A DNA stretch of 64,000 bases from Cyanobium usitatum str. Tous (GCF_963920485.1 NZ_OY986431.1:992001-1056000); one strand, 5' to 3'; numbered from the stretch's first letter, positions 35,872 to 44,668 are shown. Notes: a model not told the origin generated them from the sequence alone. Translations and numbers: made by a program.

Positions 35872-37419
35872 GTGAGCACCCGCACCCGCCTGTGGATGAT
35901 CGCCGGTCTGGCTGTACTGGCCCTGATTGCCGTTGGCGCAGTGCTGCAGGGGGTCAACAACCTCTACTGGCAACTGAGCTGGTACCTGCCGAGCTGGATC
36001 GTTCAGCCGGTTTTTGCTCTTGTGTTCGCCGGCTTTGTGCTGCTGCTGGTGCAACTGGCCTGGCCTTGGCTGCGGACCATTACCGGCAAGGCAAGGCCAG
36101 GAGCGGCTGCCAGCTTGCCGCCGCCGGGTAACCGCCGGGAAGCGGCCGCCCAAAATCTGGCCGCCATCGATCAAACCCTCGATCGGGTGCGCGATGCGGT
36201 GGAGCGGGAAGCCCTGAGTCAAGAGCGGCAGCGCATGCAGGCCGAGCTGGAACGGGGCGATCTCGTGATTGTGCTGTTTGGTACGGGCTCTGCAGGCAAA
36301 ACCTCTCTGATCCGGGCCCTGCTGCAAGAGCTGGTGGGCAAGGTGGGAGCTGCCATGGGATCTACCAGCGAAACCCAGCGCTATCGCCTGCGGCTGCGCA
36401 GCTTGCAGCGAGCCGTGGTTTTGGTTGATACGCCAGGCATCCTCGAAGCAGGTGCTGCTGGGCTGGAGCGGGAGCGGCTCGCCCGCGACCAGGCAAGCAA
36501 GGCGGACCTACTCCTGCTCGTGGTGGACGGCGACTTGCGCGCCGCCGAGCTTGAGGTTTTTGAAGCCCTGGCTGGCCTTGGCAAGCGGCTGATGCTGGTG
36601 CTCAACAAGTGCGACCTGCGCGGCGAGCAGGAGGAGGCGAGGTTGCTACAGCTACTGCGCCAACGCAGCCGTGACCACATTGCGGCCGAAGACGTGATCC
36701 CCGCCAGCGCGGCACCCCAGAGCGTGCCCATGCCAGGCGGGCGCCCCTTGCAGCCAGCTGCCGAGGTAGATGCCCTGTTACGCCGCATCGCGGCCGTGCT
36801 CCACGCCGACGGGGAAGAACTGATTGCCGACAACCTGTTGTTGCAGTGCCGGCGGCTCAGTGAGGCCAGCCGCTCCCTGCTGACCAGGCAGCGCCGCAGC
36901 GACTGCGAGGCGATCGTTGATCGCTACATGTGGATCGGAGCCGGGGTGCTGGCCGTCACACCCCTACCTGGCTTGGACCTGCTCGGTGCCGCCGCTGTAA
37001 ACGCCCAGATGGTGGTGGAGATAGCCCGTATCTATGGCATCAGCATGAGTCGCCAGAGCGCCCAAGATCTGGCCCTTTCCGTTGGACGCACCATGGCGGG
37101 CCTAGGGCTGGTGAAGGGGGGCGTCAGCCTGCTTAGTGCCGCCCTAAGTCTGAACGTACCTGCTCTGGTTGTGAGCCGGGCCATTCAGGCGGTCAGCGCT
37201 GCCTGGCTCACCCGGGTTGCGGGGCTGAGCTTCATCACCTACTTCGAGCGCGACCAAGACTGGGGCGACGGCGGTGTGCAGGAGGTTGTGCAGCAGCAAT
37301 ACGACCTCAGCAGGCGCGACGGGGCCATGAGTCGCTTCCTTAAAGCCGCCTTCAACCGGGTGGTGCAACCGCTGCAGGCAAAGCAGCGGAGTTTGCCGCC
37401 AAGGCCTGGGCCCGATTGA
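35872..37419 (+). CDS. Membrane-associated GTPase with DUF697 domain
   Basis: 515 residues from a GTG 10 bases after the PBP gene. Two N-terminal membrane helices (about 5-25 and 40-62) are followed by a G domain with Walker A FGTGSAGKTSLI near 136, DTPG at VLVDTPGILEAG and NKCD at VLNKCDLRG. The C-terminal DUF697 part has IGAGVLAVTPLPGLDLLGAAAVNAQM and further hydrophobic helices. It resembles YcjF/Era-like membrane GTPases of unknown function. Its place after bioY-lspA-PBP suggests an envelope role. Confidence 0.88.
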   Translation: MSTRTRLWMIAGLAVLALIAVGAVLQGVNNLYWQLSWYLPSWIVQPVFALVFAGFVLLLVQLAWPWLRTITGKARPGAAASLPPPGNRREAAAQNLAAIDQTLDRVRDAVEREALSQERQRMQAELERGDLVIVLFGTGSAGKTSLIRALLQELVGKVGAAMGSTSETQRYRLRLRSLQRAVVLVDTPGILEAGAAGLERERLARDQASKADLLLLVVDGDLRAAELEVFEALAGLGKRLMLVLNKCDLRGEQEEARLLQLLRQRSRDHIAAEDVIPASAAPQSVPMPGGRPLQPAAEVDALLRRIAAVLHADGEELIADNLLLQCRRLSEASRSLLTRQRRSDCEAIVDRYMWIGAGVLAVTPLPGLDLLGAAAVNAQMVVEIARIYGISMSRQSAQDLALSVGRTMAGLGLVKGGVSLLSAALSLNVPALVVSRAIQAVSAAWLTRVAGLSFITYFERDQDWGDGGVQEVVQQQYDLSRRDGAMSRFLKAAFNRVVQPLQAKQRSLPPRPGPD

Positions 37420-37600
37420 CCGGCAGCTCACCCAAGGCCTCCGGTGGCGGTGGCTGCAGTGGCCCCCGGCTATCAAGCACAACGATCATGGCCAAATAAA
37501 GAACGCCGATTAATACCGAAATGGCGCCAGTCACAATCGCGACCCAGCGACCGCGGCCGGAGGTTGTCACAGCAGGGGGTTCACTAGGGGGGTCACTCAC
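37352..37600 (-). CDS. Small single-span membrane protein (82 aa)
   Basis: 82 residues: a Pro/Ser-rich cytoplasmic start (MSDPPSEPPAVTTSGRGR), one membrane helix (WVAIVTGAISVLIGVLYLAMIVV), then DSRGPLQPPPPEALGELPVN and an Ala-rich tail. I do not recognise a named family, but the pattern looks conserved rather than random. It starts 14 bases after the decarboxylase gene on the same strand and its last 68 bases run antisense to the end of the GTPase gene. Confidence 0.7.
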   Translation of the reverse strand: MSDPPSEPPAVTTSGRGRWVAIVTGAISVLIGVLYLAMIVVLDSRGPLQPPPPEALGELPVNRAQALAANSAALPAAVAPPG

Positions 37601-37614
37601 AGGGGGAAGGGCTA

Positions 37615-39030
37615 TCAGGTTTGATCATCGAGGCTGGCATGCACCACCCTGGCGAGGTTCTCGAGGTGGGCTGGCTTGGTGTGGGGGTTGCCAAGCACGG
37701 CCTTGAGATGGTGCCGCCCGGCGTATTGAGGGCGAGAAAGCATCAGCTGCTCCTGGAGCAGTCGCTGGCGAGTGCGATCGCTCCAGGCCTGGCTGCCGGC
37801 AGCGTCAAGTTGATGGGGGGTGAAGGCCAGCAGATGGAAGGAGCCACAGACCAACTGCAGCCGCTCGTTTGGTGCCAGTAGGGCCTGAAGCTGGCGCCGA
37901 CGCTGAATAGCCCCATCGAGCACCGCCTCTATGCCCAGCAGGCCAAGCTGCCGCAAACCCAGCCAAAGCTTGAGAATTTCGGCGGGGCGGGTGCCCTGCA
38001 GACCACTTTCACCACCGTGGCTACCACCCCAGCTCGGCTCCATGTAGGGCAGTCCGGTGTGGAAGGCCTCCGCCAGGGCCTGGGGGCGAGCCAGCAACAG
38101 CAAGGAGGAGGTTTTGGTGATTCCCAGCAGTTTCTGGGGATTGACCGTGATCGAATCGGCTCGCTCCAAGCCAGCAACCCGATGGCGGTGGGTAGGCACC
38201 AGGCCAAAGACGGCACCGATAGCGCCATCCACGTGCAGCCACTGGCCGCGCCGCTGGCAAATACCAGCTATCTGACTGAGGGGGTCGACTGCTCCCCGAA
38301 CAGTGGTGCCAGCGGTAGCGACTACCGCGATCACAGGCAGCCCAGCCCGCTCGAGTTGATCAAGCTCTACTTCCAAGGCGCTTGGATCTAGTCGGCCCTG
38401 GCTATCCACTGCCACCGGCCGTAGGGCCTCAGGCGGTAGGCCCATCACCGCCAGTGCTTTAGCGAGGGAGACATGGGCATCAATGCTTGCTACCACCACC
38501 GCCCGGCCGTCTATGGCCAAACCGCGCTGTCGTCTCGCCGTGACCAGAGCCATCAAGTTGGAAAGGGTGCCGCCGCTGGCGGCCACACCACCACTACCCA
38601 CAGGTAGGCCTAGCTGCTCAGCCAGCCAGGCAGTGAGGCTGCGTTCAAGGCGGCTCAAGCTGGGGGACAATTCCTCCGCCAACATGTTGTTGTTAAGGCC
38701 GGCGCAGATCAAATCTGCAGCAACCGAGGCCGGCAGAGGTGGTGGGTCGAGATGGGCAAGGGCACCGGGGTGGTTGGGATTAAAGGCCCCATCCATCACC
38801 AACTGCAGATCTGCCAGCAGGACCTCTGGAGCCAAACCGTGACCCTCCGGCACCACCGGGGGCAAAACACTCAAGCCGGGTAGGGGCGAGCGTTCAGCAG
38901 CGCTACCAAGCCAGACACAGAGCTGCCGAGAAGCCTGCTCTAAAAAGTCCTGCAGCCTGGGATCTAGCTGCTCCGGACTGGCGAAGGGCAGGGGCTGGCT
39001 GGCCCGCGGGGCAGGGGTGGCGCTAGCCAA
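37615..39030 (-). CDS. PLP-dependent group II decarboxylase
   Basis: 471 residues. Fold-type I group II decarboxylase: GVAASGGTLSNLMALVTAR, PVIAVVATAGTTVRGAVDPL, WLHVDGAIGAVFGLV, and the Schiff-base lysine K300 in NPQKLLGITKTS. The residue before the lysine is Gln rather than the His of glutamate or DOPA decarboxylases. The substrate cannot be told; acidic or aromatic amino acids or diaminobutyrate are all possible. It is divergent from tadA and followed closely by the 82-residue membrane protein. Confidence 0.88.
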   Translation of the reverse strand: MASATPAPRASQPLPFASPEQLDPRLQDFLEQASRQLCVWLGSAAERSPLPGLSVLPPVVPEGHGLAPEVLLADLQLVMDGAFNPNHPGALAHLDPPPLPASVAADLICAGLNNNMLAEELSPSLSRLERSLTAWLAEQLGLPVGSGGVAASGGTLSNLMALVTARRQRGLAIDGRAVVVASIDAHVSLAKALAVMGLPPEALRPVAVDSQGRLDPSALEVELDQLERAGLPVIAVVATAGTTVRGAVDPLSQIAGICQRRGQWLHVDGAIGAVFGLVPTHRHRVAGLERADSITVNPQKLLGITKTSSLLLLARPQALAEAFHTGLPYMEPSWGGSHGGESGLQGTRPAEILKLWLGLRQLGLLGIEAVLDGAIQRRRQLQALLAPNERLQLVCGSFHLLAFTPHQLDAAGSQAWSDRTRQRLLQEQLMLSRPQYAGRHHLKAVLGNPHTKPAHLENLARVVHASLDDQT

Positions 39031-39124
39031 CGAAAACCGATCGGGTCAAGCCATTCTCACCTGTGGAGGTGGGCTACAAGTGGGTTTGTGCTGCGGGCAC
39101 TAAGCAGTGGATCGTTCCCAACTC

Positions 39125-39613
39125 ATGGGCCCACCAGGGCCCCAGCTGCAGAGCCAGTGGATGCAACTGCTGCTGCGCCACGCCGAACGGGCCGGAAACC
39201 AGGGCGAAATCCCCGTCGCCGCTGTGGTTCTCGATGAAGCGGGACTCTGCATCGGCTGGGGCAGCAATCGGCGCGAACAGCAAAACGATCCCCTTGGCCA
39301 CGCCGAACTGGTGGCCCTGGGTCAGGCGGCTCGCTTGCGCGGCGACTGGCGATTTAATGGCTGCACCTTGCTGGTGACCTTGGAGCCTTGCCCCATGTGT
39401 GCCGGTGCCTTGGTGCAAGCCCGTATGGGAACGGTGGTTTTCGGCGCTACGGATCCCAAAAGGGGTGCGCTCGGCAGTTGCCTTGACTTAGCCAGCAACG
39501 CCAGTGCCCATCACCACATGACAGTGATCGGCGGGGTTTTAGGCGATCAGGCCAGCGATCTGCTGGCGAGCTGGTTTAGGCGGCGACGGCAGCAGGGGCA
39601 ACCGCAGCCCTGA
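39125..39613 (+). CDS. tadA: tRNA-specific adenosine deaminase
   Basis: 162 residues from ATG 39125; a GTG at 39107 would add 6. Zinc motifs HAELVALG and LEPCPMCAGALVQAR, plus GEIPVAAVVLDE and FGATDPKRGALGS, identify TadA rather than cytosine deaminase. It converts A34 to inosine in tRNA-Arg(ACG). The 3' end overlaps the convergent aminotransferase gene by 38 bases. Confidence 0.95.
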   Translation: MGPPGPQLQSQWMQLLLRHAERAGNQGEIPVAAVVLDEAGLCIGWGSNRREQQNDPLGHAELVALGQAARLRGDWRFNGCTLLVTLEPCPMCAGALVQARMGTVVFGATDPKRGALGSCLDLASNASAHHHMTVIGGVLGDQASDLLASWFRRRRQQGQPQP

Positions 39614-40775
39614 AGGCCGGCAGCTCGGTTTCAAACAGGTTGAGCAGGCGGTCGACGTTTTCAGGCTGGCTGTTGTAACCCATCAGGCCGATCCGCCAAA
39701 CCTTGCCCGCCAGGGCACCCAAGCCTCCACCTACCTCAATTCCATGCGTGGTGAGCAGGTGCTGAGAGAAGGCTTTGCCATCAACTCCAGCGGGGATGCG
39801 CACTGTGGTGAGGGTGGGTAGGCGCAGGGCTGCCGGGGCATGCAGCTCCAGCCCGAGGCCTTCGAGACCAGCCCATAGGAGCTCGGCATTGCTGCGGTGG
39901 CGGGCCCAGGCTGCCTCCAGCCCTTCCTCGGCAAGCAGGCGCAGCGCTTCGCGCATGCCGAAATTCATATTTACAGGCGCCGTGTGGTGGTACACCCGAT
40001 CGCTGCCCCAGTACTGATTCAGCAGGGTGACGTCCAGATACCAGTTGGGGACCTTGCCCGCCCGGGCCATCATTTTTGCCTCGGCTCGCGGGCCCATGCT
40101 GAAAGGACCAAGTCCAGGAGGACAGCTGAGGCCCTTCTGGCTGCAGCTGTAGGCCAGATCCACCTTCCACTCATCGAGGTAGAGGGGTACCGCTCCAAGG
40201 GAGGTGACGGTATCAAGCAAGAGCAGGCAGTCGTGCTGACGGCAGAGATCGCCGATGCCCTCCATGGGCTGGCAGATCCCGGTGGATGTTTCGGCGTGGA
40301 CGATGGCCAGAATTTTGGGCCGATGGGTGGCTACGGCGTTCTCGAGTTCGGCCAGACTGAAGGCTTCCCCCCAGGGCTTCTCGATCGTCACGACATTGGC
40401 CCGGTAGCGACCGGCCATGTCGGCCAGACGCAGGCCGAAGTAGCCCTTGACGGCCACCAAGACGGTGTCTCCAGGCTCAATCGTGTTGGCCAGGCTGGCT
40501 TCCATGGCCGCACTGCCGGTGCCGCTCATTGGAATGGTGAGGCGGTTGTCGGTCTGCCAGGCGTAGCGGAGCAGCTCCTGCACCTCACCCATCAGCTCGA
40601 CGTAGAGGGGGTCGAGGTGCCCAATAGGCATTCGGGCCAGGGCCTGAAGCACGGTGGGATGGGCGTTAGAGGGGCCAGGACCGAGCAGCAGACGATCCGG
40701 CGTGGCTATGGGAGCCAGCGTGCGGCGATGGGCTGAATTAACTGGTGGCAGCACGGGCAGAGGAACCAAGACCAA
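39576..40775 (-). CDS. Alanine/serine-glyoxylate aminotransferase family protein
   Basis: 399 residues of the class V aminotransferases. LLLGPGPSNAHPTVLQALA opens the fold; VAHAETSTGI-type VHAETSTGICQPM, LLDTVTSLGAVPLYLDEWKVDLAYSCSQKGLSCPPGL carries the PLP lysine (SQKGL). It most likely transaminates glyoxylate with alanine or serine in photorespiration. The first codon is a TTG; a GTG at 40754 is an equally possible start. The 3' end overlaps tadA on the other strand. Confidence 0.92.
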   Translation of the reverse strand: MVLVPLPVLPPVNSAHRRTLAPIATPDRLLLGPGPSNAHPTVLQALARMPIGHLDPLYVELMGEVQELLRYAWQTDNRLTIPMSGTGSAAMEASLANTIEPGDTVLVAVKGYFGLRLADMAGRYRANVVTIEKPWGEAFSLAELENAVATHRPKILAIVHAETSTGICQPMEGIGDLCRQHDCLLLLDTVTSLGAVPLYLDEWKVDLAYSCSQKGLSCPPGLGPFSMGPRAEAKMMARAGKVPNWYLDVTLLNQYWGSDRVYHHTAPVNMNFGMREALRLLAEEGLEAAWARHRSNAELLWAGLEGLGLELHAPAALRLPTLTTVRIPAGVDGKAFSQHLLTTHGIEVGGGLGALAGKVWRIGLMGYNSQPENVDRLLNLFETELPAFRAAVAPAAVAA

Positions 40776-40816
40776 GATGAAACGTGTAAATCGAGCTTAA
40801 GCAGCAATTCCGGGGC

Positions 40817-41362
40817 CTAGCGGGCCCGCAGATTGGTGGCACCAAGACCACGGCAGAGATGGTCAAAGGGGGCACGAACCACTGCCGCGGATGCCACACC
40901 GGCGTCGAGCAGCATCTCGCAGACCACATCAGCCATCAAGGCAATGCTGCGCACGGTGGGGCCGCTCGGCACGCCAAGGCTCTTGTAGGTGTCGTCGAGA
41001 CCATTCAGCACCCGCTCGTTGAGGATCGATGCGTCGTCGGCGATCAGGGCATAGCTGGCGTAACGCAGGAAGTAATCCATGTCCCGCAGGCAAGCCGAAA
41101 GGCGCCTTGTGGTGTAGGCGTTGCCACCGGGCAGGATCAGCTCGGGATCAGCAAGCCAGAGGCGCTGGGATGCCTCGCGCACGATGGCTGCAGCCTCACG
41201 GTTGATCAGCTCCACCGCAGCCAGGCGCACGCTGGATTCGGAGTAGTAAGTGCTGATGCGGTCGATCGCATCGCGGTCTAAGTAGCGGCCGAGCTGGTCA
41301 TAACGGCCAATCAGACCAGTGATGGCATCGCGCATGGCGGAATCAAATCGACGCACCTGCAT
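40817..41362 (-). CDS. apcF: Allophycocyanin beta-18 subunit
   Basis: 181 residues. The bilin-binding Cys is C91 in RRLSACLRDMDYFLRYASYAL, and LNGLDDTYKSLGVPSGPTVRSI is the beta-type C-terminal half. MRDAITGLIGRYDQLGRYLDR matches ApcF more than ApcB. It replaces one ApcB in a core trimer next to ApcE, at the terminal emitter. Most family members begin at the MRDAITG methionine (41335), so the first nine residues may not be translated. It is divergent from glnA. Confidence 0.9.
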   Translation of the reverse strand: MQVRRFDSAMRDAITGLIGRYDQLGRYLDRDAIDRISTYYSESSVRLAAVELINREAAAIVREASQRLWLADPELILPGGNAYTTRRLSACLRDMDYFLRYASYALIADDASILNERVLNGLDDTYKSLGVPSGPTVRSIALMADVVCEMLLDAGVASAAVVRAPFDHLCRGLGATNLRAR

Positions 41363-41457
41363 CGAAAACTAGCACTCACATTCCGCCAAATCCCAGGCCA
41401 GGGGTGGGTTCTGGGGAAGTTGACAGAAACGGTTACGCAATCCTCGCCGGCAGTTTG

Positions 41458-41499
41458 GTTACGGGCGATACCAATTAGCGTCCAGCCGATCCGTACGGT
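41458..41499 (+). promoter_or_regulatory. NtcA-activated promoter of glnA
   Basis: GTT-N8-TAC at 41458-41471 matches the NtcA box GTA-N8-TAC with one change. Exactly 22 bases later comes TACGGT (41494-41499), fitting the TAN3T -10 element. This box-spacing-10 arrangement is the textbook NtcA class II promoter. Transcription would start near 41506, about 38 bases before the glnA ATG. NtcA would switch glnA up under nitrogen limitation. Confidence 0.7.
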
Positions 41500-41543
41500 C
41501 CGGCGACGCCGCAACCGGTCGGCACCCATCCTTCTTGTTCGCA

Positions 41544-42962
41544 ATGGCCCAAACAGCCCAAGACGTCCTCCGTCAGATCCATGAGGAGGGAATCGAGCTG
41601 ATCGACCTCAAGTTTGTCGACTTGCATGGCAAGTGGCAGCACCTGACGGTCTGCCGCGACTTGATCGACGAGGCCTCCTTCAGCGATGGCGTTGCCTTTG
41701 ACGGCTCCTCGATTCGGGGCTGGAAGGCGATCAACGAATCGGACATGGCGATGGTGCCTGACCCCAACACCGCCTGGATCGACCCTTTTTACAGCCACAA
41801 AACCCTGAGCCTTATCTGCTCGATCCAGGAGCCCCGCAGTGGCAAGCCCTATGGCCGTTGCCCCCGGGCCTTGGCCCAGAAAGCCCTCAACTATCTCGGT
41901 TCTACCGGTATCGCCGACACCGCCTACTTCGGTCCGGAACCTGAATTCTTTGTCTTCGACGATGTCCGCTACAGCTCAGGCAGCGGCACCAGCTTCTACA
42001 GCGTCGATTCAGTTGAAGCCCCTTGGAATAGCGCCCGCCTCGAGGAGGGCGGCAACCTCGCCTACAAGATTCAGTTGAAGGAGGGCTACTTCCCGGTCGC
42101 CCCCAACGACACCCTTCAGGACATGCGCACGGAGATGTTGCTCACCATGGGCAGCCTGGGGGTGCCGATCGAAAAGCAGCACCACGAGGTGGCAACGGCC
42201 CAGCATGAGCTGGGAATCAAGTTTGCCGAGCTGATCAGCGCAGCCGACAACGTGATGATCTACAAATACGTAGTGCGCAACGTCGCCCGTAAGTACGGCA
42301 AAACGGCCACCTTCATGCCCAAACCCGTATTCGCCGATAACGGCAGCGGCATGCACGTGCACCAAAGCCTCTGGAGAGGCGGCAATCCCCTGTTTTTCGG
42401 CGAAGGCACCTACGCCAACCTTTCCCAGACTGCCCGCTGGTATATCGGTGGCCTGCTGAAGCACGCCCCCAGCTTCCTGGCCTTCACCAATCCCACCACC
42501 AACAGCTACAAGCGATTGGTGCCAGGCTTCGAAGCCCCGGTGAACCTGGTTTATTCCCAGGGCAATCGCTCCGCCGCGGTCCGCATTCCGCTCACCGGGC
42601 CGAGCCCTAAGGCCAAGCGCTTGGAATTCCGCTCCGGCGATGCCCTGTCCAACCCCTACCTCGGCTTCGCGGCCATGTTGATGGCCGGCATCGATGGCAT
42701 CAAGAATCAAATCGACCCGGGCGATGGCACCGATGTTGATCTGTTCGAGCTCTCCCCAGAGGAATTGGCCCGCATCTCCACTGTGCCGGCCTCACTGAAT
42801 GGTGCCCTTGAGGCCCTCGATGCAGACAAGGATTACCTGCTAGCTGGTGGCGTCTTCACCGAAGACTTCATCAACAATTGGATAACCCTTAAATACGAGG
42901 AGGTGCAGCAGCTGCGCCAGCGGCCCCACCCCCACGAGTTCGTGATGTACTACGACGCCTGA
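41544..42962 (+). CDS. glnA: Glutamine synthetase type I
   Basis: 472 residues from ATG 41544; a TTG three codons earlier is unlikely. It assimilates ammonium into glutamine. Metal/ATP segments are [10 protein letters not shown]-type [45 protein letters not shown] and [16 protein letters not shown]. The position of the adenylylated Tyr of enteric enzymes is F401 ([11 protein letters not shown]), so adenylylation at this site is excluded. An NtcA-type promoter precedes it. The last 13 bases overlap a small convergent gene. Confidence 0.97.
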   Translation: MAQTAQDVLRQIHEEGIELIDLKFVDLHGKWQHLTVCRDLIDEASFSDGVAFDGSSIRGWKAINESDMAMVPDPNTAWIDPFYSHKTLSLICSIQEPRSGKPYGRCPRALAQKALNYLGSTGIADTAYFGPEPEFFVFDDVRYSSGSGTSFYSVDSVEAPWNSARLEEGGNLAYKIQLKEGYFPVAPNDTLQDMRTEMLLTMGSLGVPIEKQHHEVATAQHELGIKFAELISAADNVMIYKYVVRNVARKYGKTATFMPKPVFADNGSGMHVHQSLWRGGNPLFFGEGTYANLSQTARWYIGGLLKHAPSFLAFTNPTTNSYKRLVPGFEAPVNLVYSQGNRSAAVRIPLTGPSPKAKRLEFRSGDALSNPYLGFAAMLMAGIDGIKNQIDPGDGTDVDLFELSPEELARISTVPASLNGALEALDADKDYLLAGGVFTEDFINNWITLKYEEVQQLRQRPHPHEFVMYYDA

Positions 42963-43204
42963 GCAGGCGCCGGTGGGCAATAACGCAGGTGGGCGATCGC
43001 GCTTGCCTGCAGTTGCTTTGCGCGGGCCTGGCGCCTGGCCCAGGCCTGGAGCTGATGTAGGGCGTCGCCGGCAGGGTTGGGATCGTGGTGCTGGGTTATC
43101 TGGGCCAGTTCGGCGCCATGGAGGCGGTTGTCGCGAGCGTGCAACAGGCTCCAGGTTTGAAATTCAGGATCGGCATGCTGGCCTTGTAGGCGGGTCGTGG
43201 TCAT
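42950..43204 (-). CDS. Unrecognised small protein encoded beside glnA (84 aa)
   Basis: 84 residues, not recognised. It is His/Gln/Ala-rich with an Arg cluster [12 protein letters not shown] near 55-66 and no membrane segment. It ends inside the last codons of glnA on the opposite strand. A perfect GTA-N8-TAC palindrome lies 43-56 bases before its start. Size and setting recall the glutamine synthetase inactivating factors (IF7, IF17), but I see no sequence match, so that link is speculative. A competing open frame on the plus strand looks less protein-like. Confidence 0.55.
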   Translation of the reverse strand: MTTTRLQGQHADPEFQTWSLLHARDNRLHGAELAQITQHHDPNPAGDALHQLQAWARRQARAKQLQASAIAHLRYCPPAPAQAS

Positions 43205-43246
43205 GGCGTGCTCCCCTCTCTCTCAATCCAGTCTGCAGCTGTTTTG

Positions 43247-43260
43247 GTAGCGGTTGCTAC
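43247..43260. promoter_or_regulatory. Perfect NtcA-type palindrome GTAGC-N4-GCTAC
   Basis: GTAGCGGTTGCTAC equals the NtcA consensus GTA-N8-TAC with two extra palindromic pairs. On the minus strand it directly follows TATTTA (43266-43261), a candidate -10 for the 84-residue gene, so bound NtcA would block the start site. On the plus strand TACCTT (43271-43276) lies only 10 bases away, too close for NtcA activation of the methyltransferase gene. Confidence 0.5.
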
Positions 43261-43343
43261 TAAATAGCCATACCTTCACAGGTCTTCAGCAATCGCGGTA
43301 TGAGTTCAAATTCGCTGGAATGGAAGCAAGCCATTGCCTCGCC

Positions 43344-44402
43344 ATGCCCGATCAGCTCACAAAATTGGCCTACCAAACCATGCAGCAGGGCAGGGCGCTG
43401 CTGGGGGTAACTCATAAGGAGGTGAGTACCAGGCTGATGGGGTTGCTTGCTCCAGATGGCACGCCCAAAACCGTGCCAATACCGCCTGAATTGTTGGGCA
43501 GCCTCAGGCAGGCGATGGCTTCATTGCACGAGCGCGACTGGCAGGAAGCAGAACAGGGTCTTTACCCGCCATCTCTGCTGTTCGATGCCCCCTGGCTGGA
43601 TTGGGCCAGTCGGTATCCACTGGTGTGGCTCGATATGCCCAGCACCTGGACTCGCCGCCAGGAGCGCAACGTGCGCGATTTACCCAGCAGTGTTGATCCA
43701 GATAATTACCCCGACTATTACCTTCAAAATTTTCATCACCAGACTGACGGCTACTTAAGCGACCACTCCGCGGCTCTCTACGACCTGCAGGTGGAAATTC
43801 TGTTTAATGGCACTGCCGACCCGATGCGGCGGCGGGTGCTGGCTCCCTTGCTGCGGGGTATCAAAGCCTTCGCCGATCGGCCAGCCGGGCAGGTGCGCGT
43901 GCTCGACCTTGCCACCGGCACCGGTCGCACCCTGCGCCAGATCAGGGCGGCTATGCCCAAGGCCCAGCTGGTGGGATTGGATCTTTCCAGTGCCTACCTG
44001 CGCCAGGCCAACAAATGGCTTAGCCAGCTGCCCGGTGAACTTCCCCAGCTAACCCAAGGCAATGCCGAGGCACTGCCCTTTGCCGACGCAAGTTTCCAAG
44101 CGGTCACCTGCGTGTTTCTATTTCATGAGCTTCCAGGCGAGGCCCGTCAGAACGTGATCAATCAGGCCTACCGGGTGTTGGAGCCCGGCGGGGTTGTGGT
44201 CATTGCCGACTCCGTACAACTGGCTGATTCACCCCAATTCAGTGCCGTAATGGAAAACTTCCGGCGGGTTTTCCATGAGCCCTTTTACCGCGATTACATC
44301 TCAGATGACATCGGTGCTCGCCTTGCCCAGCCTGGCTTTGAGGGCATCACAGCCCAAAGTCATTTCATGACTCGGGTCTGGACGGCCCGCAAACCTCGCT
44401 AG
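43344..44402 (+). CDS. Class I SAM-dependent methyltransferase
   Basis: 352 residues from ATG 43344; in-frame starts at 43254 and 43320 exist. An N-terminal region of about 180 residues of unknown role (TMQQGRALLGVTHKEVSTRLM, RNVRDLPSSVDPDNYPDYY) precedes a UbiE-like methyltransferase. Its SAM loop is VLDLATGTGRTLRQI, with LVGLDLSSAYL and FHELPGEARQNVI downstream. The substrate is unknown. The stop overlaps the convergent small gene by 4 bases. Confidence 0.85.
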   Translation: MPDQLTKLAYQTMQQGRALLGVTHKEVSTRLMGLLAPDGTPKTVPIPPELLGSLRQAMASLHERDWQEAEQGLYPPSLLFDAPWLDWASRYPLVWLDMPSTWTRRQERNVRDLPSSVDPDNYPDYYLQNFHHQTDGYLSDHSAALYDLQVEILFNGTADPMRRRVLAPLLRGIKAFADRPAGQVRVLDLATGTGRTLRQIRAAMPKAQLVGLDLSSAYLRQANKWLSQLPGELPQLTQGNAEALPFADASFQAVTCVFLFHELPGEARQNVINQAYRVLEPGGVVVIADSVQLADSPQFSAVMENFRRVFHEPFYRDYISDDIGARLAQPGFEGITAQSHFMTRVWTARKPR

Positions 44403-44668
44403 CGCTTCAGAAGCCAGGCCAGGAGCAGACCGGCTGTGGACCATCGCAGCCCACGCCAAAACAGCACCTCCTGGCGATAGGGGGGGGCTAGCTGCTCGGG
44501 CAGGGGATCAAGCAATCTTTGGGTTAACTCAAGACGCTGGCGTTGCCGCCGCTGGTTCACCCCGGAACTTTTAGCTGTCAATGAGGCCTGGGTGAGCAAC
44601 CCATCCAGCAGGTGCAGGAGGCGAATTGGTTGGCGCACCGAGTGGTGGCCCAATGGTCGCGTCGGCAT
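44399..44668 (-). CDS. Small protein with C-terminal membrane segment (89 aa)
   Basis: 89 residues from ATG 44668. A basic, Leu/Gln-rich helical body (RRQRQRLELTQRLLDPLPEQL) ends in VLFWRGLRWSTAGLLLAWLLKR, one possible membrane helix. The open frame continues to 44842, but that part runs through the better-supported plus-strand gene at 44721 and is not counted. No family recognised. Its start faces the DUF6439-like gene across 52 bases. Confidence 0.55.
   Translation of the reverse strand: MPTRPLGHHSVRQPIRLLHLLDGLLTQASLTAKSSGVNQRRQRQRLELTQRLLDPLPEQLAPPYRQEVLFWRGLRWSTAGLLLAWLLKR

Noticed and set aside
39897-40736. 279-codon plus-strand frame antisense to the aminotransferase
   Set aside because: Shadow of a clearly conserved class V aminotransferase.
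41420-41425. TTGACA in the apcF-glnA gap as a -35 element
   Set aside because: An exact -35 hexamer, but the bases 17-18 downstream (CTCGCC region) do not resemble a -10; the NtcA arrangement explains glnA better.
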